The notes under the pieces were generated by a model. That model worked only from the letters and a program-made list of their open reading frames with translations. It searched no databases and was not told the DNA's origin. From NCBI GenBank assembly GCA_950071955.1, contig CATMOC010000220.1, positions 1-6,528 on the forward strand: DNA of 6,528 bases, in the 5' to 3' direction. Shown one piece after another: positions 1 through 5,790 of the stretch. The DNA comes from an uncultured Mesorhizobium sp. (GTDB lineage Bacteria > Pseudomonadota > Alphaproteobacteria > Rhizobiales > Rhizobiaceae). Each line of letters opens with the position of its first letter. Position 1 is the first letter of the stretch. A program made the translations under genes and the position numbers.

Positions 1-722
1 CCGGCGGTGCCTCCGGGGTTGGGCTTTCCTTCGCCGAGCGCTTCGTCGCCGAGGGAGCAAAGGTCGTCATCGCGGATGTTCGCGGCGCGGAAGCGGCGGC
101 GGAAAGTCTGGGAGACAAAGACACCTGCATCGGGATCGAGGCGGACGTCGCTTCCGAAAGCAGCGTTGACCGCATGATCGAGGCCACTCTGGAAAACTTC
201 GGCCAGCTCGACATCCTGATCAACAACGCCGCAATCTCCTCGACCTTGAAACCCACTCCGTTCGAGATGACGTCGCTGGACGACTGGGAACGGATATTCC
301 GGATCAATACGTTCGGAACGTTTCTATGCTGCAGGGCCGCGGCGGGGCCCATGCGCGACGCCGGCCGGGGACGGATCATCAACATCACGTCCGGCACCGC
401 CTTCAAGGGCACGCCTCTGATGATGCCCTACGTCGCCAGCAAGGGAGCCATCATCAGCATGACACGTGCGCTGGCCAACGAACTGGGCGGACACAACATC
501 CTGGTGAATGCCATCGCGCCCGGCTTCACGGCGACCGATGCCATGAAGCGGAACACCGAATTCTATTCGGCCGCGAAGGATACCGCCGTCGCCACCCGAG
601 CACTCAGGCGGGAGGCTCGTTCGGAAGATCTGGTCGGCGCCGCCGTTTTCCTCGCGAGCGACGATTCCGCCTTCATCACCGGACAGATACTGGCCGTCGA
701 TGGCGGCTCGGTCTACCACTGA
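1..722 (+). CDS. Classical short-chain dehydrogenase/reductase (SDR), 5'-truncated by window edge
   Basis: This NAD(P)-dependent oxidoreductase of the classical SDR family lacks only its first dozen or so residues; the reading frame is open from base 3 and 239 residues are visible. The visible N-terminus GGASGVG is the end of the TGxxxGxG dinucleotide-binding loop, followed by a beta strand ending VVIAD; an acidic residue there usually favours NAD(H) over NADP(H). The NNAA motif is at 222-233. The catalytic tetrad looks complete: Asn in NTFGTF, Ser in INITSG 13 residues before the Tyr, and Tyr (429-431) and Lys (441-443) in YVASK. The C-terminus ends in the usual ITGQ...VDGG strand. Family length is about 250, so the protein is otherwise whole. 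The substrate cannot be read from sequence; SDRs of this type act on sugars, polyols, hydroxyacids or acyl-ACP. The next gene converges on it after 39 bases with no clear terminator. The family call is firm and the substrate unknown. Confidence 0.95.
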   Translation, partial: GGASGVGLSFAERFVAEGAKVVIADVRGAEAAAESLGDKDTCIGIEADVASESSVDRMIEATLENFGQLDILINNAAISSTLKPTPFEMTSLDDWERIFRINTFGTFLCCRAAAGPMRDAGRGRIINITSGTAFKGTPLMMPYVASKGAIISMTRALANELGGHNILVNAIAPGFTATDAMKRNTEFYSAAKDTAVATRALRREARSEDLVGAAVFLASDDSAFITGQILAVDGGSVYH

Positions 723-761
723 AGGGATCGACCCTCACTGCACGGGGGCGCGGTGCGGCTT

Positions 762-992
762 TCAGGCGGTCACCCTGTATTCATGCGCGCCGAGGGCGGC
801 ATCGGGTTCGACCGGCATGCCGAGCACGATGAGCGGAAAGCCGTCTTCGAGTTCCCGGCGGCGCGCCGCGGCCAGCATTTCATACATATCCGGATGCACG
901 CGGAGCCCCTCGGGAAGCCTGTTCTGCTCCTCCATCCTGAGCAGTTCCGTGCTCGCGCGATCCAGGAAGTCCGCGAAACCGATCGGGTGCAT
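762..992 (-). CDS. Small conserved-looking hypothetical protein, 76 aa
   Basis: I do not recognise this family. The 76-residue product has no signal peptide or membrane segment and is probably cytosolic. Its N-terminal half looks amphipathic helical (FADFLDRASTELLRMEEQ). It is followed by LRVHPDMYEMLAAARRREL, then a hydrophobic strand (FPLIVLGMPVEPD) and a short tail. The layout resembles small single-domain proteins that pair a helical surface with a beta hairpin, but I assign no function. The start at 992 is supported by TTGAGGAGAGCTC directly upstream, which places AGGAG five bases before the ATG. A possible promoter and a perfect palindrome lie just upstream. It converges with the SDR gene and lies 253 bases downstream of the caspase-like gene on the same strand, too far for simple translational coupling. 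An overlapping plus-strand frame at 753-1067 exists but lacks a comparable ribosome binding site. The ORF is probably real. Confidence 0.62.
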   Translation of the reverse strand: MHPIGFADFLDRASTELLRMEEQNRLPEGLRVHPDMYEMLAAARRRELEDGFPLIVLGMPVEPDAALGAHEYRVTA

Positions 993-1007
993 GAGCTCTC
1001 CTCAACT

Positions 1008-1023
1008 ATCTTCCATGGAAGAT
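1008..1023. promoter_or_regulatory. Perfect 16-bp palindrome, candidate operator
   Basis: ATCTTCCATGGAAGAT reads identically on both strands. Its centre lies about 23 bases upstream of the ATG at 992, just upstream of the ribosome binding site. On the minus strand it overlaps the presumed -10 hexamer and transcription start, which is the usual place for a repressor operator. No spacer is present, so as RNA it would make a poor hairpin; a homodimeric DNA-binding protein is the better explanation. The palindrome is seen directly; its function is inferred. Confidence 0.5.
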
Positions 1024-1047
1024 CGCACGACGACGACGTCCGGTCAA
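1019..1047 (-). promoter_or_regulatory. Possible sigma-70-type promoter of the small gene
   Basis: On the minus strand TTGACC (1047-1042) is followed after exactly 17 bases by GATCTT (1024-1019). The -35 matches TTGACA at five of six positions. The -10 is weak, matching TATAAT at three of six, including the important second and sixth bases. The expected start near 1012 would leave a leader of about 20 bases containing the AGGAG ribosome binding site. A weak -10 overlapped by a palindrome suggests a regulated promoter. This is inference from consensus matching only. Confidence 0.35.
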
Positions 1048-1055
1048 TGCGAATA

Positions 1056-1085
1056 GGACGCCGATAGTGCCGGTATCGGACGCCG
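1056..1085. repeat. Direct repeat GGACGCCG x2 interleaved with inverted repeat CCGATA/TATCGG
   Basis: GGACGCCG occurs at 1056-1063 and again at 1078-1085, 22 bases apart or about two helical turns. CCGATA at 1061-1066 pairs with TATCGG at 1074-1079 across a 7-base spacer. The cluster sits just upstream of the presumed -35 box of the small minus-strand gene, where an activator could bind. In GC-rich DNA such short repeats can arise by chance, so this is a note rather than a called site. Confidence 0.25.
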
Positions 1086-1245
1086 TCCTCGATCGGGGTC
1101 CCACACGAGCCGCCGATTGTCACCGCGCTGCGGCAAGCGCGTCTGATGGTTGCCCTCCCTCAATGCATCCATGAGCAAGCCGGTGGTCGTACGTCACGGT
1201 TCGGACAGTGCGGCAGGGGAGAATACGCAGATCCCGCTTGCTGCT

Positions 1246-4149
1246 TCACCGGAAGTCGACCTTGAACCGGAATGGTAGCGGCGAGCGTTGGTCGTTGTTG
1301 CCGTCGACCATCTCGAGCCGATAGAGCCCCGGACCTTTTACCGGAAAGCGTGCGTCGGTCACGCCGCCCTGCCGTGGTGGGCCGATCCAGCCGCTCGCTG
1401 CACCCTCGGCGTCCCACAGGCGCACATGGATGTCGAGATCGGGGGGCACGTCTTCCACGAGGACCGAAACCTCGCCCCCGCGCGGCGCCTCGATGGCGAA
1501 CCAGTCCGCGTCGCCGCGCGGCAGGATCGTCGCCTCCGCCGCATGACCCGCCGCGAGCGGCGCGGCCGATCCAAAGCCGCCGTTCGGCTCGAAGCGGTCG
1601 CCGGTCGCGGTGAAGACGGTCCTGAGCGTGGCATGGTCAATCGAGCGCTCGTCATTGTTGCCGTCGACGATCTCGATGAAGTAGGGGCCTGCCGCCGGCA
1701 GGTCGGCGAACCCTTCGGTCAGCCCGCCCTTGCGATAGGGCGCGACCCAGTCTCGGATGACTTGGCGGTCCGCGTTCCAGACCCGGTAGTGGAGGTCGAG
1801 GCTCTCCGGCCCCTCGTCGATGGTGACGGCGAGTTCGCCCTGCCCGGGCGCCTCGACATGGAACCAGTCGTGATCGCCCCTCGGCAGGATGTTGAACAGG
1901 ACCTCCCCGCCCGGCGTCAGCGGAGTCGCGGCGCCGATGTCGTCGTTCGGTTCGTACTGGTCGGGTTGCGGCGTGAACGCGATATCCAGATCGTAGAGCG
2001 CCCTGCTCGAAGCATCGGAGTTACCGTCCGCCAGTTCGACGAAGTAGCGCCCGGATGAAGGCAGATCGGCGAAACCTTCCGTGTCGCCACCTCGGCGGAG
2101 CGGAGCGATCCAGTCGCGCAGGACGGCCTTGTCGGCGGTCCAGACGCGCATGTGGAGATCGATCTCTGGCGGCACATCGCTGGCATGCACGCTCAATTCG
2201 CCAGGATGGTCGACATCGATGGCGAGCCAGTCGCTGTCTCCGCGCGGAAACACCGCCAGTTGGAAAGCTCCGGTACTCGCGACGAGCGCTGCCGCACCGA
2301 AACTGTCGTTCGGCTCGGCGGCATCCGCGACCGGTTCGAAGCGGGCGGAGAAGGAGAACGGGACGACGCTCTCGGCATCGTTGTTCCCGTCCGTCATCTC
2401 CACCGAATAGACGCCCGGCACGGCGACTTCCGCTTCCAGGACGACGTCGCCACCCGCGCGAGCCGGGCCTTGCCAGTCCCGCACGACGTTTCCTGCTGCG
2501 TCCCAGAGGCGCATGTAGACATCGAGATCCTTCGGCACGTTTTCCGCACGAAGCGTCAGCAGGCCGGACTCTGGCGCCCACACGCTCATCCAGTCGCGGT
2601 CCCCGCGCGGGAAGATCGCGGGCGCGAAGTCAGCCGGTAGCGGAATGGGTCGCGCCGCGCCGATGCTGTCGTTGGGCTCGAGCGGATCGTTCGACGGCTC
2701 GAAGGCAAAGGCGAGCGAGAAGGACTCCGCGCTGTCGGCATTGTTGTCGCCGTCGACGATTTCGACCATGTAGCGGCCGGGCGCCGGAAGGGCAAAGGCT
2801 GCCGCGAATTCGTCGCCGGGACGCTCGGCACTCTGCCAATCGCGGACCACGCGCCTATCGGCGTCCCAGACGCGGGCAAAGAGATTGATCTCGCCTGACG
2901 GACGCTCCGCGGTCACTTGCAGAAGGCCCGCGATCGGCAGCTCGAGCGCATACCAGTCGGGGTCACCGCGCGGTGCGATGCGCGCATCCACGAGGGCGTC
3001 GATGGGCAGATCCTGCGCTGTCCCGTAACTGTCGTTGCCGTCGCGCTCGGCGATCGGTACAGGGCGGGAGGGCCGGAATGTGGAAGCCGACGGAACCGCC
3101 ACGCTGTCCGCCCAAACTGGCTTGCGCACAATACGGTTGCCGAAAAAGCCTTCGCGGCGCGTCGACCTGACGGCCACGTTTCCCGCTTCGGATGCCGCGG
3201 CGACGTCGACCGTTTCTGCTGCCGGCTGTGTGGCCGGCTCGGCTCGCATGCCCGAAGGGCCATTCTCCCCACCTCCATCTGCCGCCGAAGACCCGTCCGC
3301 AGCGCCAACTTTGTTTCGGTGAGGGGTCGGTGCATCGGCAGAAAGCTGCGCGGTCGCAACCGCATTCGCCACCATCGGCGCGGGGTTGAGGTAGACTTCC
3401 TCGACGAGGCGGACGAGCAGTTCCGGCCGCTGACTGCCGCGCGTTGCGTCGAACACCCGGCCCGCGGCGCGGCGGAACATCAGGCCGACCTCGACGCCCG
3501 GACTGCCGATCTCGGCGAGCAGTGCCTCGGTATAGGGCGAATGCTTGCCACCGCCGTCGCTGGCGACCTCACCGGCCGCTGCCGCATAGGCGACGATGGC
3601 GCCGCGCCCGGACAACTGCATGGCCGAGAGGCCCTGGAGCGGTCGCGCGGCGCGCTCTTCCCGCATCGATTGCGCCACCACGTCGACGTAGGGATTGTCG
3701 CGGCAGGCGTCGAGCACGATCAGCGCCACACGCGCGCTGCGCTCGGTCTCCGCTACCACCTCGCCGATGTCGATGGCGCTGTAGCGAAGGGCCCGCTCGC
3801 TGGAAATGTCGACGTCCACCGGGAGCATGAAGTTCTGGCCGCCGATCTGCATGCCGTGCCCGGCATAGAAGAGGAAGGCGATGTCGGCGCCGACCACGGC
3901 CTGACCAAAAGCATCGATGGCCGAGATCGCGGCGCGCCGGTCGACGTCGAGGACCAGGGTGACCTCGAAGCCGAGTTCATCCAGTACGCCGGCGATCGCG
4001 GTCGCATCATTGGTGGTATTGGCGAGGCGCCCCGCGCCGGTGTAGGCGCCATTGCCGATGACCAGCGCCATCCGACGCTCGCCTGCGAACGCTTCCCAGT
4101 TCCAGGCTGCCGCCACGACCAGGAGCAGCCCCAAAAGACACTTGCGCAT
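1246..4149 (-). CDS. Exported caspase-like (peptidase C14) protein with five tandem PPC-like repeats
   Basis: This is a predicted caspase-fold cysteine endopeptidase of 967 residues. Residues 1-22 form a signal peptide (MRK, hydrophobic core, AFA before Gly23), so it should act in the periplasm or outside the cell. Residues about 24-255 are the caspase domain: MALVIGNGAY opens it, catalytic His98 lies in FLFYAGHG, catalytic Cys149 in LDACRDNPY, and downstream strands (GAIVAYAAAAG, DGGGKHSPYTEALL) complete the fold. Residues about 256-369 are an Ala/Gly/Pro-rich, probably disordered linker. Residues 370-967 are five copies of a beta-rich domain resembling the bacterial pre-peptidase C-terminal (PPC) family. 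Each has EPNDS-like start, PRGDxDW, DLDxxxRxWDA, RDW, GG and DGNND motifs. The start at 4149 has GGGGGAG close by (2-base gap); using Met27 instead would lose the signal peptide. Family relatives cleave after Arg/Lys or Asp; specificity here is unknown. It lies alone between two non-coding gaps. Confidence 0.93.
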   Translation of the reverse strand: MRKCLLGLLLVVAAAWNWEAFAGERRMALVIGNGAYTGAGRLANTTNDATAIAGVLDELGFEVTLVLDVDRRAAISAIDAFGQAVVGADIAFLFYAGHGMQIGGQNFMLPVDVDISSERALRYSAIDIGEVVAETERSARVALIVLDACRDNPYVDVVAQSMREERAARPLQGLSAMQLSGRGAIVAYAAAAGEVASDGGGKHSPYTEALLAEIGSPGVEVGLMFRRAAGRVFDATRGSQRPELLVRLVEEVYLNPAPMVANAVATAQLSADAPTPHRNKVGAADGSSAADGGGENGPSGMRAEPATQPAAETVDVAAASEAGNVAVRSTRREGFFGNRIVRKPVWADSVAVPSASTFRPSRPVPIAERDGNDSYGTAQDLPIDALVDARIAPRGDPDWYALELPIAGLLQVTAERPSGEINLFARVWDADRRVVRDWQSAERPGDEFAAAFALPAPGRYMVEIVDGDNNADSAESFSLAFAFEPSNDPLEPNDSIGAARPIPLPADFAPAIFPRGDRDWMSVWAPESGLLTLRAENVPKDLDVYMRLWDAAGNVVRDWQGPARAGGDVVLEAEVAVPGVYSVEMTDGNNDAESVVPFSFSARFEPVADAAEPNDSFGAAALVASTGAFQLAVFPRGDSDWLAIDVDHPGELSVHASDVPPEIDLHMRVWTADKAVLRDWIAPLRRGGDTEGFADLPSSGRYFVELADGNSDASSRALYDLDIAFTPQPDQYEPNDDIGAATPLTPGGEVLFNILPRGDHDWFHVEAPGQGELAVTIDEGPESLDLHYRVWNADRQVIRDWVAPYRKGGLTEGFADLPAAGPYFIEIVDGNNDERSIDHATLRTVFTATGDRFEPNGGFGSAAPLAAGHAAEATILPRGDADWFAIEAPRGGEVSVLVEDVPPDLDIHVRLWDAEGAASGWIGPPRQGGVTDARFPVKGPGLYRLEMVDGNNDQRSPLPFRFKVDFR
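1249..3042 (-). repeat. Five tandem 121-residue PPC-like repeats (363-bp period)
   Basis: Repeat starts, taken at the EPNDS-equivalent residue, fall at residues 370, 491, 612, 733 and 854, exactly 121 apart each time. In bases these are 3042-2680, 2679-2317, 2316-1954, 1953-1591 and 1590-1249. The PRGDxDW motif begins at residues 393, 514, 635, 756 and 877, again exactly 121 apart. DGNND-type motifs begin at 466, 587, 708, 829 and 949; the last is one residue early because repeat 5 has a one-residue deletion before its Trp-Ile-Gly-Pro. Repeat 1 has a degenerate start (DGNDS instead of EPNDS) and repeat 5 ends flush with the stop. The copies have diverged in sequence but kept length. Confidence 0.92.
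3385..4080 (-). other. Caspase catalytic domain (residues ~24-255) within the 967-aa protein
   Basis: The catalytic His codon is at 3856-3858 and the Cys codon at 3703-3705, both confirmed base by base. The 51-residue His-Cys spacing and the DACRDNPY context fit bacterial caspase-like proteins. The p10-like end is marked by GLMFRRAAGRVFDATRGSQ followed by a conserved-type LVEEVYL strand. Acidic Asp147, two residues before the Cys, fits the family pattern. Nothing in the active site looks damaged, so a working enzyme is expected. Confidence 0.88.
4084..4149 (-). other. Sec-type signal peptide of the caspase-like protein (residues 1-22)
   Basis: The segment has a short basic start (MRK), a hydrophobic core (LLGLLLVVAAAW) and AFA preceding Gly-Glu, a normal signal peptidase I site. 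Cys4 lies too early and lacks a lipobox, so a lipoprotein is unlikely. Confidence 0.8.
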
Positions 4150-4503
4150 GTCTCCCCCACGCGCCGTTGCATCCGCTCCCTCTCACACTATCCCTGCGCA
4201 AATGAGGCGGAGAGAGCTATGCCTCCATGCGATCGTGCCCCGGAACGTGGTGGAGCGGACGGCGTAGTCCACCGTAGTATTCGGCATTGCGCTCTGATTG
4301 CGGGATCATCGCGCAATTGGCCGACGCTTTCCAGAGTGATGTGGCGGGCGCGCTGGACGGCCCATTCATCATCCAGTTCGAACCGCAGCGTGCCGACCTC
4401 TCGGAGAATCCTCGACTACCTCTACAAGCCGGATGACAGCCCGTCCCGCGCGACTGAGGAAGCCATAAACGCGCTCAGACTTGGGTGACCAATAGTACGC
4501 CAG
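4150..4503. other. 354-base gap between the caspase-like and MetE-like genes
   Basis: No intact gene is convincing here. The left part (to about 4200) is the leader of the minus-strand caspase-like gene; I see no clear -35/-10 pair. The right part holds the protein-like fragments described in the separate pseudogene entry. No strong stem followed by a T run is visible at the 3' end of the MetE-like gene. Confidence 0.6.
4201..4488 (+). pseudogene. Possible decayed small gene, frames broken
   Basis: Protein-like stretches follow one another in different plus-strand frames. One frame (from 4202) gives a short peptide, MRRRELCLHAIVPRNVVERTA, ending at 4267. A second, open from 4278 after a TAG, contains LADAFQSDVAGALDGPF and then IIQFEPQRADLSENP before a stop near 4436. 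A third, from about 4390, gives RRILDYLYKPDDSPSRA and EEAINALRLG, ending at TGA 4486-4488. An ATG at 4219 with GGAG six bases upstream opens an 89-codon frame to the same stop. Its middle is Ser/Trp/Arg-rich and looks out of frame, whereas the alternative frame there looks like ordinary protein. That pattern fits a frameshifted remnant, but could be chance in GC-rich DNA. No family is recognised. Confidence 0.25.
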
Positions 4504-5664
4504 CTATCCCCACAGCTGCTTTGAGGCGATGGCGGCGCCCTCCCTCAGCGATTTGAGCTTCGCCCAGACCACATCCTCCGCCACCCACTCCCAGCCGGTG
4601 AAAGTGCCGAAACCGCAATCGACGCCCGCGATGACCCGTTCCCTGTCCCCGACTGCATCGACCACTGCCAGGATGCGGTTGGCCACGACCTGGGGATGTT
4701 CGACGAAATTGGACTTGGAATCGATCACGCCCGGGATGATGGCCATGTCTTCAGGCGGTCTGTTCGCCTTGAGGGCTGTCGTTTCATGCTGGTGCCGCGG
4801 ATTGGCGAACTCAAGCCCGATCGCGCCGACCTTGGCCTGGTAGACGATCGGCAACAGCACCTCCATCTCCACGTCGTAGCAATGCGGCCCTTCCCAGTTG
4901 CCCCAGCACACGTGCAGCCGCACGCTTTCGCGCGGAATGTTCTCGAGCGCCTTGTTCAGCGCGTTGACATGCTTCTGGGTCTGCTCGACGAATTCTTCGT
5001 CGGTGAGGTCCTGATAGAGCAGCACCCGCTCCATCGCGAGATCGGGTGCGTCGACCTGCAGGATGTAGCCGGCATCCACCACCGCCTTGTATTCCTGCGC
5101 TATCTCCTTGGCGATGGCGTCGAGATAGGCCTCGTCGGTGTCGTAATAGGCATTCAGCATGGTGGAGGCGATGATGCCGGGCGACGGCGCGTTCATGAAC
5201 CAGTTGGAGACGTTCGCGGCGGCGCTTCCCGCTTGGCGCTTTATGCGGTCGATCTCCTTCTGCAACTGTGCAGTGCCGTGATAGTGAACTTCGTCGATCG
5301 CCTCGGGCGCATCGAACACCCGGCCCGTCTTGGGGATGCGCGCCTGCATGCGCTCGGTGAACTTGGGAAAATCCACGAACTCCCTGCCGAAAGGCCGGCT
5401 CGACTTGCCGCCGAAACCGCTCCAGCGCTGCGGCACATAGGTCTGGAATCCAACGCGGCCCTGCTCGCCGTCATTGGCAATGTCGATGCCGACTTCAATC
5501 TGCTTCTTGATGATGTAGGCGACCCGGTCGTCGGTCACGTCGTCAAGTTTCTTCAGGTCGACCCGCTTGCCCTCCTCCTGTTCGATCAGCATCGAACTCA
5601 GCGGCTCGCCACGCGGCATGCTGCCGGTGTGGGTGGTCAGAATCCTGTCGGTGCTCAGTTTCAT
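4504..5664 (-). CDS. Stand-alone MetE C-terminal-domain-like zinc methyltransferase (cobalamin-independent methionine synthase II family)
   Basis: The 386-residue cytosolic protein is the UROD/MetE-like TIM-barrel half of cobalamin-independent methionine synthase, without the N-terminal folate-binding half that makes full MetE about 750 residues. The zinc ligands are complete: His251 and Cys253 in LHVCWGN, Glu285 in GLEFANPRH, and Cys350 in GVDCGFGTF. Other family marks are THTGSMPR near the start, DGEQGR (65-70, expected to position the thiol substrate) and QVDAPDLA (203-210). Zinc-activated thiol alkylation is expected, but the methyl donor and acceptor are not readable; relatives include archaeal-type methionine synthases and epoxyalkane:coenzyme M transferase. 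The start at 5664 is supported by AAGGGGAGG ending nine bases before the ATG. It is divergent from the ABC binding-protein gene, with only 126 bases between start codons, which suggests co-regulation and a role in using an imported compound rather than housekeeping methionine synthesis. Confidence 0.9.
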   Translation of the reverse strand: MKLSTDRILTTHTGSMPRGEPLSSMLIEQEEGKRVDLKKLDDVTDDRVAYIIKKQIEVGIDIANDGEQGRVGFQTYVPQRWSGFGGKSSRPFGREFVDFPKFTERMQARIPKTGRVFDAPEAIDEVHYHGTAQLQKEIDRIKRQAGSAAANVSNWFMNAPSPGIIASTMLNAYYDTDEAYLDAIAKEIAQEYKAVVDAGYILQVDAPDLAMERVLLYQDLTDEEFVEQTQKHVNALNKALENIPRESVRLHVCWGNWEGPHCYDVEMEVLLPIVYQAKVGAIGLEFANPRHQHETTALKANRPPEDMAIIPGVIDSKSNFVEHPQVVANRILAVVDAVGDRERVIAGVDCGFGTFTGWEWVAEDVVWAKLKSLREGAAIASKQLWG

Positions 5665-5790
5665 TCGAACGCGCCTCCCCTTGCGAATCCAGATTGGAAA
5701 ATCAAAGAATCCTATTTATACTTCATCAGTCGTTATAGCCGCTCGGCCAGTTCAAGAGAAGCGGCACGCGACATTCAAAGGGAGGGAAGA
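5665..5790. promoter_or_regulatory. Divergent intergenic control region
   Basis: This 126-base stretch separates the two divergent start codons and has an AT-rich core (about 5694-5738) standing out from GC-rich surroundings. It must contain both promoters and both ribosome binding sites. On the minus strand TATAAA (5720-5715) is a fair -10 candidate for the MetE-like gene but has no good -35 partner. GCCGCT at 5738-5743 pairs with AGCGGC at 5760-5765 across 16 bases, a weak inverted repeat in the plus-strand leader. Confidence 0.65.
5694..5722 (+). promoter_or_regulatory. Probable sigma-70-type promoter of the ABC binding-protein gene
   Basis: TTGGAA (5694-5699) is followed after exactly 17 bases by TATACT (5717-5722). 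This matches TTGACA at four of six and TATAAT at five of six positions. The predicted start near 5729 gives a leader of roughly 60 bases before the ATG at 5791. It is the best promoter match in the window. Confidence 0.55.

Noticed and set aside
723..761. Short inverted repeats (AGGG/CCCT, GCAC/GTGC) between the convergent SDR and small genes as a bidirectional terminator
   Set aside because: The stems are four pairs with no T tract; too weak to call.
753..1067. Plus-strand 104-codon frame overlapping the small minus-strand gene
   Set aside because: It lacks a good ribosome binding site and overlaps the end of a better-supported minus-strand ORF; the composition looks like an antisense shadow.
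1124..1141. Hairpin CGCGCT-GCGGCA-AGCGCG as terminator of the caspase-like gene
   Set aside because: The stem is only six pairs and no T run follows on either strand, and it lies over 100 bases past the stop codon.
1288..2058. Plus-strand open frame of 256 codons
   Set aside because: It is antisense to PPC-like repeats 3-5. Its own repeating pattern (VVVAVDHLEPIEP, VIVAVDDLDEVG) is just the mirror of the sense repeats, not an independent repeat protein.
1249..3042. 363-bp periodic repeat considered as a CRISPR or satellite array
   Set aside because: The period is in frame and diverged at DNA level, with motifs conserved in the protein; it is a protein domain repeat.
1246..4149. Caspase-like gene as part of a bacterial anti-phage or gasdermin-type operon
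   Set aside because: No gasdermin, nucleotide cyclase, TIR, NTPase or other defence partner is adjacent, and the signal peptide argues for export rather than cytosolic defence.
2917..4488. Long plus-strand open frame of 523 codons
   Set aside because: It lies antisense to the caspase-like gene, whose product has clear signal peptide, catalytic and repeat motifs. Long antisense frames are expected in GC-rich coding DNA and this translation resembles no protein family.
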